From assembly GCA_963792785.1 (NCBI GenBank), contig CAWBXO010000001.1:372001-436000 (forward strand): a stretch of DNA of 64,000 bases, read 5' to 3'. Position numbers and translations under genes: made by a program. Positions within the stretch are counted from its first letter, which is position 1, and each line of letters opens with the position of its first letter. The stretch is from CAWIMX01 sp963792785 (GTDB taxonomy: Bacteria; Acidobacteriota; Vicinamibacteria; Vicinamibacterales; CAVVIG01). This document shows, in pieces, positions 26,483 to 32,953 of this stretch. The notes beneath the pieces were generated by a model. It saw nothing but the letters and a program-made list of their open reading frames with translations. It was not told the origin of the DNA and did not search any database.

Positions 26483-26498
26483 CGCAAGCGATGTGCCG
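26483..26498 (-). promoter_or_regulatory. Sigma-54-type promoter for the 25868-26461 gene
   Basis: Minus strand CGGCACATCGCTTGCG: GGCAC and TTGC match the consensus TGGCACG-N4-TTGCW with GG-N10-GC spacing. Transcription would start near 26472, 11 nt before the ATG. The position relative to the start codon is the same as for the dioxygenase promoter at 29143. Confidence 0.6.
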
Positions 26499-26564
26499 CC
26501 CGCACGCGAAATTTGAACGGATTTTGCACGCTCCCGGCCGCTAGTTCGTCTGGGAGGTGACAAT

Positions 26565-26579
26565 AGTCGGAGTCTGACT
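26565..26579. promoter_or_regulatory. Candidate activator-binding palindrome AGTC-N7-GACT
   Basis: AGTCGGAGTCTGACT lies between two divergent sigma-54-type promoters, about 66 bp from the minus-strand -24 and 65 bp from the plus-strand -24. The same AGTC-N7-GACT layout occurs at 58545-58559 upstream of the large EPS operon. A second inverted repeat, GGAGT-N8-ACTCC, overlaps it at 26569-26586. Confidence 0.35.
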
Positions 26580-26643
26580 GAACTCCGGATCGCCCGTCGG
26601 CCGCGCACCGTCGAGACTTCGGCTATTTGCTCGATTCGCGGGC

Positions 26644-26659
26644 TGGCGTCACCCTTGCT
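26644..26659 (+). promoter_or_regulatory. Sigma-54-type promoter for the NTF2-like gene
   Basis: TGGCGTCACCCTTGCT matches the consensus at TGGC and TTGCT with exact GG-N10-GC spacing. Transcription would start near 26670, giving a leader of about 53 nt to ATG 26723 (35 nt to GTG 26705). Confidence 0.68.
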
Positions 26660-26722
26660 AAGCCTCGGTCGGACTCTTATGTCACACGTGTCGGGGAAGT
26701 AACTGTGATCCTCTTGGAGCAC

Positions 26723-27490
26723 ATGAATTTCTGGACGGCGGCTGGCAGTCTTTGCCTTGGCGCACTCCTGGGCCTCGCCCTCGGCCTGCTCGTCAAAGAG
26801 GCGAGACGGCTCGCGCTGCCGCCGGACGTGGCCCTCCCGGGCGGCGGCGTCTGCCCGGCGTGTCGGTCGCGATCGCTGCGCCGACTGCGGTGCCGAACGG
26901 CTGCACGCCTGCGGGCGGCGGTCACGGGACGCTGGCCGTACGGGTGTTCGCGGTGCGGCTGGCATTCCACGATGTCCGTGGTTCGCGCGGGCACGCGGGA
27001 GCGGTCAAGGCGACCGCCACAGGGCTGGGTCGCGATCGACGCGGATCGGGGCACCACCCATCTTGCGAACGACCCGGATCCCGCGAACGACGAAACCGCG
27101 ATCGAGGCCGCCGTGCGGCGACACATCCGGACGCTCAACGTGGGCGACCTCTACACCGGCGCGGATGGCTATCTGTCGGGCGCGACTGACTTCGGCCAGA
27201 ACAGCGGACCGCGAGCGACGACCGCGTTCGGCCGCCAGAGCATCGACGTCCTGATGGATGACTTCGAGCACCGATCGAATCTGCGGCTCCGCGACTTGCG
27301 CATCAGCATTCACAAGGACGCGGCCGTGGCCACCGGGTATCTGGTCGGCACGGTCTCCCTGCCAGGCGGCGGCTCCAAACTGGTCATGGGCCGCAGCACC
27401 TTCGTGCATGTCAGGCAAAACGGGACATGGAAGCTTGCGCACACGCACTTGTCGCCGTTCATGGCCGAGACCTCTGGCTCCCTTCACTGA
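26723..27490 (+). CDS. Membrane-anchored zinc-ribbon protein with NTF2/SnoaL-like C-terminal domain
   Basis: About 255 residues. An N-terminal membrane segment (WTAAGSLCLGALLGLALGLLV, about 4-24) is followed by a C-P-A-C ... C-S-R-C-G pair that could bind zinc, a basic linker, and from about residue 120 an NTF2-like fold: AAVRRHIRTLNVGDLYTGADGYLS ... VLMDDFEHRSNLRLRDLRISIHKDAAVATGYLVGTV ... GRSTFVHVRQNGTWKLAHTHLS. SnoaL/DUF4440 domains bind small ligands or act as enzymes; the ligand is unknown. ATG 26723 has GGAG 5 nt upstream; GTG 26705 is an alternative. The mix of anchor, zinc ribbon and NTF2 domain is unusual. Confidence 0.72.
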   Translation: MNFWTAAGSLCLGALLGLALGLLVKEARRLALPPDVALPGGGVCPACRSRSLRRLRCRTAARLRAAVTGRWPYGCSRCGWHSTMSVVRAGTRERSRRPPQGWVAIDADRGTTHLANDPDPANDETAIEAAVRRHIRTLNVGDLYTGADGYLSGATDFGQNSGPRATTAFGRQSIDVLMDDFEHRSNLRLRDLRISIHKDAAVATGYLVGTVSLPGGGSKLVMGRSTFVHVRQNGTWKLAHTHLSPFMAETSGSLH

Positions 27491-27601
27491 CCGCACGACC
27501 GCACGGACTCAGAAAGACACCTGCGAGCGCCGCTCGGCTGACTGTGTTCTCCCCTCGCGATCCCCGCACTCCCGAAGCGCCCGCATACGTCCGTTCGAGT
27601 C

Positions 27602-27645
27602 AGGAACATGCATTGCTTAGACCAGGAATGCGCATTGCTTACGAA
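27602..27645 (+). repeat. 22-bp tandem repeat holding two sigma-54-like elements
   Basis: Two imperfect 22-bp units share the core GCATTGCTTA (27610-27619 and 27632-27641) and the start AGGAA. Each unit contains a GG-N10-GC element: AGGAACATGCATTGCT at 27602-27617 and AGGAATGCGCATTGCT at 27624-27639. The units are exactly 22 bp apart, about two helical turns, so both would face the same side of the DNA. Confidence 0.6.
27624..27639 (+). promoter_or_regulatory. Sigma-54-like promoter (proximal of a tandem pair)
   Basis: AGGAATGCGCATTGCT has the GG-N10-GC spacing and a perfect TTGCT -12 element, but A replaces T before the GG and the CACG part is lost. Transcription would start near 27650, 47 nt before ATG 27697. 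The distal copy at 27602-27617 has AGG-A-AC instead, slightly closer to consensus. Confidence 0.48.
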
Positions 27646-27696
27646 TGGAGCGAGGCCACGGCACGCGCGGGGGCCGATTCGGGAGAGGACTGGACC

Positions 27697-27945
27697 ATGC
27701 TCATCCGCTTTACTTCAACCATGACGGCCGAAGATGAAATCCGCGCGGCAACGGCGCTCACCGAGGCGCTCAAGCACCTCCTCGCGCCGTTTCCCATCGG
27801 CTACGCCGTTCGGATCGAGACCACCGCAGGAGACGTCATCGTCGACTCCTGCGCGGACGTGCAGCCCGACTGGTGGCCGGGATCGGGACGGCGCACGAAC
27901 GGCGACGGACGCGAACGCCGCACGGTCGTCGGGTCTTCTTCGTAG
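27697..27945 (+). CDS. Small unrecognised protein (82 aa)
   Basis: ATG 27697 is preceded by GGGAGAGG and lies 47 nt after a sigma-54-like promoter. The frame is open further upstream, but that part runs through the tandem promoter repeat and looks non-coding. The protein has an amphipathic alpha/beta part (IRAATALTEALKHLLAPFPIGYAVRIETTAGDVIVDS) resembling a small ferredoxin-like or ACT-like fold, then a polar, Arg- and Gly-rich tail. No Cys cluster or signal is seen apart from one Cys. Function unknown. Confidence 0.55.
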   Translation: MLIRFTSTMTAEDEIRAATALTEALKHLLAPFPIGYAVRIETTAGDVIVDSCADVQPDWWPGSGRRTNGDGRERRTVVGSSS

Positions 27946-28119
27946 CGCTCGAACGATGACCTGGCAGAGAAAAGGCCGCGATCTCCGCGCACGTCGGCGC
28001 GGAGCGGGCCGCGCGTCGAGCGGTCGCCGATTCGCCCGCATTCCGCAAATCGTTTGAACCCGGCGACTTCCGGGCGACGCTCGGGCCCGTGGCGGTCGGC
28101 GTCGATACACGAATCCCGC

Positions 28120-28135
28120 TGGTGTCGTCCTTGCT
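28120..28135 (+). promoter_or_regulatory. Sigma-54-like promoter within a palindrome
   Basis: TGGTGTCGTCCTTGCT has TGG, TTGCT and exact GG-N10-GC spacing. It overlaps a perfect 7-bp inverted repeat, GTGTCGT (28122-28128) and ACGACAC (28136-28142), whose loop holds the -12 element. The predicted start, about 28146, is only 2 nt before ATG 28148, so either the transcript is nearly leaderless or this is a chance match. Confidence 0.4.
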
Positions 28136-28147
28136 ACGACACAGGCC

Positions 28148-28369
28148 ATGCGAAGGAGACTCCTGCTTGTCGCGCTGCTCGTCATCCTTCCCGTCGTGGC
28201 GCTGGCCGCGTCGACACTCCCGGTATCGTTCACACGATGGCCACTGGCAATCCTCGAACCGGGCTCACTGCTGCTGCTGGGGATCACGTTCCTGATCCTC
28301 GCGGCAATCGCGCAGCGGATGTTCTCATCTGAACGCCATCGTGAGACCGGGGCGGACACGACTGGCTAA
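28148..28369 (+). CDS. Small two-helix membrane protein (73 aa)
   Basis: A basic start (MRRR) is followed by a hydrophobic helix (LLLVALLVILPVVALAAS, about 5-22), which could be a signal anchor, and a second one (LLLLGITFLILAAIAQRMF, about 41-59), then a polar tail. It overlaps the downstream DUF218 gene by 29 bp, so the two are probably co-transcribed. No family was recognised. Small membrane proteins next to DUF218 proteins could be partners, but this is only context. Confidence 0.6.
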   Translation: MRRRLLLVALLVILPVVALAASTLPVSFTRWPLAILEPGSLLLLGITFLILAAIAQRMFSSERHRETGADTTG

Positions 28370-29000
28370 GACGCAGACCTCGACACGACACAGGCGCCGC
28401 CGAAGTCTCGTCGCCATCGCCGCCGCCGGCCTTCTGGCCCTGGCGGTCATGGGGAGTTGTGCGGGCACCGCGCTCGTCGTCTCGCATCCGATCGAAACAC
28501 CTGACGCGATCATTCCGCTGGCGAGCCACGAGTGGGAGCGCCTGCCGCGCGCCGCCGAGCTCGCGCGCGGGACGCCATCGGCAGCCGTCTGGCTGACCGT
28601 TCCGGTCCGTGTCACTCAGCACAACTGCGAGAACTGCGGCGAGCGCATCGCCTGGCTCGCGAACGTCGGCGTGGATCCGAGCCGTGTCGTGCTGCTGCCC
28701 GATCACGTCATGAACACGCATGACGAAGCGAGGGCGGCGGCCGCGTTCGCCCGCCTGCATCCCATCGACCGGCTCGTCGTCGTGACGTCGCCGTTTCACG
28801 CGCGGCGCGCGCTGGCCACGTTTACGCAAGCGTTCAAGGCTGCGGGGCTGCATACCGAGGTCGGGATGGTCACGCCGCAGGGGCAGGCAAATCCGCGTCA
28901 CTGGTGGCTCCGGCGGTCGGACCGCCAGTACGTCGCCTATGAATGGGCGGCGATCGTGTACTACGGAGTTCGGTACGGCGTGCTGCCGATCGTCAAATGA
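28341..29000 (+). CDS. DUF218/YdcF/SanA-like membrane-anchored protein
   Basis: A 219-residue protein from GTG 28341. The basic N-terminus (RHRRRRS) and hydrophobic segment (LVAIAAAGLLALAVMGSCAGTALVV) form an anchor or lipoprotein-like signal; a Cys follows but the lipobox is poor. The rest matches the DUF218 fold: DAIIPLASHEWERLPRAAEL, LLPDHVMNTHDEARAAAAF, RLVVVTSPFHARRALATF and the closing YVAYEWAAIVYYG. Relatives (SanA, ElyC) act in envelope integrity and enterobacterial common antigen or lipid-carrier metabolism. A role in polysaccharide carrier use fits the neighbourhood. Confidence 0.82.
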   Translation: MRPGRTRLAKTQTSTRHRRRRSLVAIAAAGLLALAVMGSCAGTALVVSHPIETPDAIIPLASHEWERLPRAAELARGTPSAAVWLTVPVRVTQHNCENCGERIAWLANVGVDPSRVVLLPDHVMNTHDEARAAAAFARLHPIDRLVVVTSPFHARRALATFTQAFKAAGLHTEVGMVTPQGQANPRHWWLRRSDRQYVAYEWAAIVYYGVRYGVLPIVK

Positions 29001-29054
29001 CGGCAGCAGCTCGCGGGAGGTCGCCGCGCGCCTTCCGGCGAGAAGTCGCCCAGA

Positions 29055-29075
29055 CCGGAGACAAGAAGTCTCGGG
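29055..29075. promoter_or_regulatory. Inverted repeat upstream of the dioxygenase promoter
   Basis: CCGGAGAC-AAGAA-GTCTCGGG has 8-bp arms with one mismatch. It is about 70 to 90 bp upstream of the -24 element of the sigma-54 promoter at 29143, a normal enhancer distance for NtrC-type activators. It contains GAAGTCTC, the complement of GAGACTTC found at 26613-26620. Confidence 0.45.
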
Positions 29076-29142
29076 GAGGGTGGCATTTCTCGGAGCACGT
29101 CTCGCACGGCCCCAGAAGTAGGCAAAGTTCCGCGCTTCCGCT

Positions 29143-29158
29143 TGGCACGGACGTTGCG
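29143..29158 (+). promoter_or_regulatory. Consensus sigma-54 promoter for operon E
   Basis: TGGCACGGACGTTGCG matches TGGCACG-N4-TTGC at every defined position except the final W. GG-N10-GC spacing is exact. The predicted start, about 29169, is 11 nt before ATG 29180 of the dioxygenase gene, which heads a four-gene polysaccharide operon. This is the best sigma-54 match in the window. Confidence 0.85.
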
Positions 29159-29179
29159 AAAAGCGCTGCGGAGTCTGCG

Positions 29180-30167
29180 ATGCACACAACCTCGACAGAG
29201 ACCCTGGTCCGGACAACGTTTCTTCCATCCGGCACTCATCTCCCGCTCGTCATCACCCCCGACGGGACGGCTGAGGCGGAACGAAGCCTTCAGGCGCTCC
29301 TCGCATTCGTGAACGGGGAGCGCGCGCGGATCGACACCCAACTGGGCGAACACGGCGGGATCCTCTTTAGAGGGTTCGACATCACGTCGACCGAGGAGTT
29401 CGAAACCGCGGCGCGGGCCATCGACCAGCACCTCCTGAACTACACCGAGGGACAGTCCCAGCGCCGCATGATCGGCAACAAGATCTACAACTCGACCGAC
29501 TACCCCGCCCGCTTCGACATCGTCATGCACAACGAGCTGTCGTACGCGCACGAGCCGCCGAAGCGCATCCTGTTCTTCTGCCAGACCCCTCCCGAGCGCC
29601 ACGGCGAGACGCCGATCGTCGATTGCCGGCGGATTCTCGATCTGATGAACCCCGGGCTGCGCGACCGGTTCGCGGAGCGCCAGATCAAATACGTGAAGTA
29701 CATGCACGGCGGCAGCGGGTTCGGGAAGTCATGGCAGGGGCATTTCGAGACCGAGGACCGGGCGGTCGTCGAAGACTACCTGCGGCGCGGTTCGGTCGAC
29801 TTCGAGTGGCTGCCCGATGGTGGCCTGCGGACGAGTCAGGTACGGCCGGCGATCGTGACACATCCGGAGACCGGCGAGGAGGTGTGGTTCAACCAGGCCA
29901 CCCTCTGGCACGTCTCCAACCTCGGCGAGGAAGGCCGCGTCCTGCGGCAGCGGACGGCGATCGATCGCCTGCCGACGAACGCGTACTTCGGTGACGGCGG
30001 CACCATCCCCGATGAGGACCTGAATGACATTCGCGAGCTGATGTGGCGCGAATCGGTGGTCTTCCCGTGGCAGCGGTCGGACCTCCTCGGTACTGGACAA
30101 CATTCTGGTGGCGCACGGGCGACGAGCGTACTCGGGCCCCAGGAAGATCCTCGTTGCGATGGCCTGA
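29180..30167 (+). CDS. TauD/TfdA-family Fe(II)/2-oxoglutarate dioxygenase, interrupted by a one-base frameshift
   Basis: If one G at 30089-30090 is removed, the frame reads 328 residues through to TGA 30165-30167. The first part has GGILFRGFDI and the proximal metal motif H-N-E in MHNELSYAHEPPKRILFFC. After the shift the text continues VLDNILVAHGRRAYSGPRKILVAMA, supplying the distal His and the Arg that binds 2-oxoglutarate. Without correction the frame runs on into nonsense over the next gene. The extra base sits next to GTACTG. This subgroup (SyrP/TauD-like) hydroxylates amino-acyl or sugar-linked substrates; here the substrate is unknown. It is first in operon E. Confidence 0.83.
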
Positions 30168-30198
30168 TTTACGGACGGCCGGCGTCCAGGCGGATTCA

Positions 30199-31527
30199 GT
30201 GCACGACATTCTCGAGCAATGGCGCGCGGCGGGCGTCCCGTACTGCGTGCTTCGAGGCGACATCCGCGCGGAGGACGACGACAAGGACGTCGACCTGCTG
30301 GTGGCAGAGTCGTGGATGTCGTGGTGTCGCACCTGGCTGCGGCTGCGCGGGTTCGTGCCGGGGCCGGGCGGGAGCCCCTTCAAGCTGGTGATGCTCCAGT
30401 ACGACGCCGGGCGCACGCGCTGTCTCGACCTGCACTGGAAGGCCGTGCAGCAGGGCATCATCTATATGGACGCGCAGCGGATGCTCGACCGCCGGATCGT
30501 CGCCGACGGCGTCAACCGCCTCTCGCCGGAGGATGAGTTCCTCCATCTGGTCCTGCACAACCTGCTGCGGAAGGGTCCGCTGCGGCCCGCGCCGCTACAG
30601 CGGATCCAGACGCTGCTCGACGGGCAACTCGACTGGCTGTATCTGCGCGGCCACCTCGACGCCTTTCGGCTGACGCCCGCGTTCGAGGCAGCGGTCGCCT
30701 TGCTGGGGAAGGAGAACAGAACCGCACAGCGGGACCTGGCGCGCCAGCGGCGACGCCTCTTCTGGACGGCGCTCGCGGCACGGCCCGGCAATTTTCCACG
30801 CCGCGTCGGCGTCTGGATCGATCGACGATGGCAGTGGAAGCGCTCCGGCGGCCTCATCGCCCTGATCGGTCCGGACGGCGCCGGCAAGAGCACGCTCATC
30901 CGCGCCGTCGCGGAGCGCGCGCGCGCCATACCGACCCTGAAAGTCGACACGACCTACCTGGGTCCGTGGGGACAGATGCGCCTCGGCCTGGTCCCGGCGC
31001 TGCGCCGGGCCGGCATCACGCCGACGGTCGATCGCCCCGGCGACACCAGGGCCGACCGGAAGGGATCGCCCGCACCCAACCGCCGCGCCGCAACCTGGCG
31101 CGAGCAGTTCGGACCGCCAGCCAAGGGTGCCGTGTTCTACGGCGCGATCTTCATCGAGCTGCTCTACCGGTACGTCACGTCGGTGTTCTTCAAGATTCAG
31201 AAAGGCCACTGGGTCATCTCGGATCGCTACATCACGGACCTGCGCTACCTCTATAAGGAACGCCCCATCCGGAACTATGAACAGACCCGCGAACTGCTCT
31301 GCCGCTTCTTTCCGAAGCCAGACTTGCTGATCGTGCTGGACAATCGATCCGATGTCGTGGCGGCGCGCAAGGACGGTCTGACCGGCGGGCAGATCGATCT
31401 GCTTCGACAGGCCTCCCTGAAGGCCGCCCGCGCATACCGGCACGAAGTCCTCACGACGGATCGCCCGCCCGACGAGCTGGCGGACATCGTGCTGCAGCGC
31501 ATGCTCCTCATGCGCGCGGGCCGGTAG
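30199..31527 (+). CDS. Nucleotidyltransferase-like / thymidylate-kinase-like fusion protein
   Basis: About 442 residues from GTG 30199 (AGGCGGA upstream). Residues about 1-200 resemble nucleotidyltransferase-fold proteins: ILEQWRAAGVPYCVLRGDI ... DKDVDLLVAES ... CLDLHWKA, with the D-x-D pair in DKDVDLLV. From about 217 comes a P-loop kinase: GGLIALIGPDGAGKSTLIRAVAE with Walker A GPDGAGKST, then KGHWVISDRYITDLRYLY (the D-R-Y of thymidylate-kinase relatives) and LIVLDNRSDVVAARK. It may phosphorylate a sugar or polyprenyl intermediate; no true dTMP role is implied because the context is glycan synthesis. It starts 31 bp after the corrected dioxygenase stop. Confidence 0.72.
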   Translation: MHDILEQWRAAGVPYCVLRGDIRAEDDDKDVDLLVAESWMSWCRTWLRLRGFVPGPGGSPFKLVMLQYDAGRTRCLDLHWKAVQQGIIYMDAQRMLDRRIVADGVNRLSPEDEFLHLVLHNLLRKGPLRPAPLQRIQTLLDGQLDWLYLRGHLDAFRLTPAFEAAVALLGKENRTAQRDLARQRRRLFWTALAARPGNFPRRVGVWIDRRWQWKRSGGLIALIGPDGAGKSTLIRAVAERARAIPTLKVDTTYLGPWGQMRLGLVPALRRAGITPTVDRPGDTRADRKGSPAPNRRAATWREQFGPPAKGAVFYGAIFIELLYRYVTSVFFKIQKGHWVISDRYITDLRYLYKERPIRNYEQTRELLCRFFPKPDLLIVLDNRSDVVAARKDGLTGGQIDLLRQASLKAARAYRHEVLTTDRPPDELADIVLQRMLLMRAGR

Positions 31528-31534
31528 GACACGC

Positions 31535-32944
31535 ATGCCACTGCCGCACCGACGCGACACCTACATCGAGCACGACGACGAGCGTCCGAGGTCACAGGCG
31601 GCTTCCCGTGGGGTGCTGCTCGTGACCTCGCACTTTCCGCCCGAACGAGGCGCGGGCGTCCATCGGATGCTGAGAATCGTCCGGCACCTGCACCAGGCCG
31701 GCTGGCCGGTCACGGTCCTGACGATGGACCCGGGATCGTATCGACCCGGCACGCCCGTCGACGACCGGCTGCTGAGTAGCGTGCCCGAAGGCGTCACGGT
31801 CTACCGGACCACAGCCGTGCGCGCCATGGCGAGCGCCGCGCACGCCCGGGCCCGGCTGCGCGGCGCGCTGGCGAGGACGTCGCGCCGCCTGTTCAAGGCT
31901 CCCCCGACGGGGACGGCCAGGCTTCGCGCCGTCGAGCGAACCGGGCCGCGGGTCCTGCCGCGACGTCCGTTGATCGACGCCGAGATTGGCTGGCTCGCAC
32001 CAGCCGTTCGCGAGGGCAGGCGCGTGCTGTCCCGCCATCGTCCGGACATCATCCTGTCGTCGGCCCCGCCCTTCACGTGCCATCTGATTGCAGCGGCCCT
32101 CGCCGCGAGCCACAAGGCACGCTGGGTGGCCGACTTCCGCGATCCCTGGGCGCGCGCGCCGTGGGGCGCCGCCGAGCTTGGTGATTCGTGGAAGGGACGG
32201 GTGCGACGCACGCTGGAACGGGTGGTGATCGAGCGGGCGGACGCCGTCATCCTGAACACGCCCCTCCTGCACGACGACTTCGCGAAGCACTACGGACCGC
32301 GGATGGCGGCCAAGTTTCACACCGTGACCAATGCCTACGATACGGACCTGCGCATCGATCGCCTGCGACCGATGCCGCGCTCGTCGTCGAAGCTGGTGCT
32401 CACGCACACCGGGTCGCTCTATCGCCAGCGCGACCCGCGCCCCCTGGTCGAGGCCGTCGCGTCGGCCATCGCCGGCGGACGAGTCCCGGCCGACGGCATC
32501 GAGCTGAACTTCGTGGGCGCCGTGTCGCCGGAGTTCGCCCTGCCAGAGGCCGTCGAACGGCTCGGGCTCGGCTCCACGGTGCACCTCACGCCGTCGGTCT
32601 CTCACGAGCGGAGCCTGCAGTATCTGGCCGACGCGGACGTGCTGGTCGTGATCCAGCCGGGCACCCACCTGCAGGTGCCGGTCAAGCTGTACCAGTACCT
32701 GCCATTCCGCAAGCCCATCCTCGCCCTGTCGCCGCCGGGCGCGCTGCAGACGATCATCGACGACGGCCGTCTCGGCCTCGTGGTGTCGCCCGACGACCCG
32801 CGCGCGCTCGAAGATGCGATCTGCGAGCTGTACCGTCATCGGCCCGGATTGAGCCGGCGCTTTCCGGCCCATCCGGGCTATATCGATCAATTCGAAGGCA
32901 CCGTCGTGTCCCGGCGCCTGCAACGCGTGCTGGAAGAGCTCTAG
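31535..32944 (+). CDS. Glycosyltransferase family 4
   Basis: A 469-residue protein. LLVTSHFPPERGAGVHRMLRIVRHLHQAGWPVTVLTM is the acceptor-domain start. The region WVADFRDPWARAPWG and VILNTPLLHDDFAKHYG is typical of GT4 enzymes of capsule loci, and the donor domain has LVLTHTGSLYRQRDPRPLVEAV and VPVKLYQYLPFRKPILALSPPGA. A 25-residue polar N-terminal extension precedes the fold. It begins 7 bp after the kinase-like gene and ends 9 bp before the acyltransferase gene. Soluble; acts on lipid-linked intermediates. Confidence 0.9.
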   Translation: MPLPHRRDTYIEHDDERPRSQAASRGVLLVTSHFPPERGAGVHRMLRIVRHLHQAGWPVTVLTMDPGSYRPGTPVDDRLLSSVPEGVTVYRTTAVRAMASAAHARARLRGALARTSRRLFKAPPTGTARLRAVERTGPRVLPRRPLIDAEIGWLAPAVREGRRVLSRHRPDIILSSAPPFTCHLIAAALAASHKARWVADFRDPWARAPWGAAELGDSWKGRVRRTLERVVIERADAVILNTPLLHDDFAKHYGPRMAAKFHTVTNAYDTDLRIDRLRPMPRSSSKLVLTHTGSLYRQRDPRPLVEAVASAIAGGRVPADGIELNFVGAVSPEFALPEAVERLGLGSTVHLTPSVSHERSLQYLADADVLVVIQPGTHLQVPVKLYQYLPFRKPILALSPPGALQTIIDDGRLGLVVSPDDPRALEDAICELYRHRPGLSRRFPAHPGYIDQFEGTVVSRRLQRVLEEL

Positions 32945-32953
32945 GCGATCACC

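Noticed and set aside
28943..29179. N-terminal extension of the dioxygenase frame upstream of 29180
   Set aside because: It would translate the consensus sigma-54 promoter and enhancer region and shows no conserved text.
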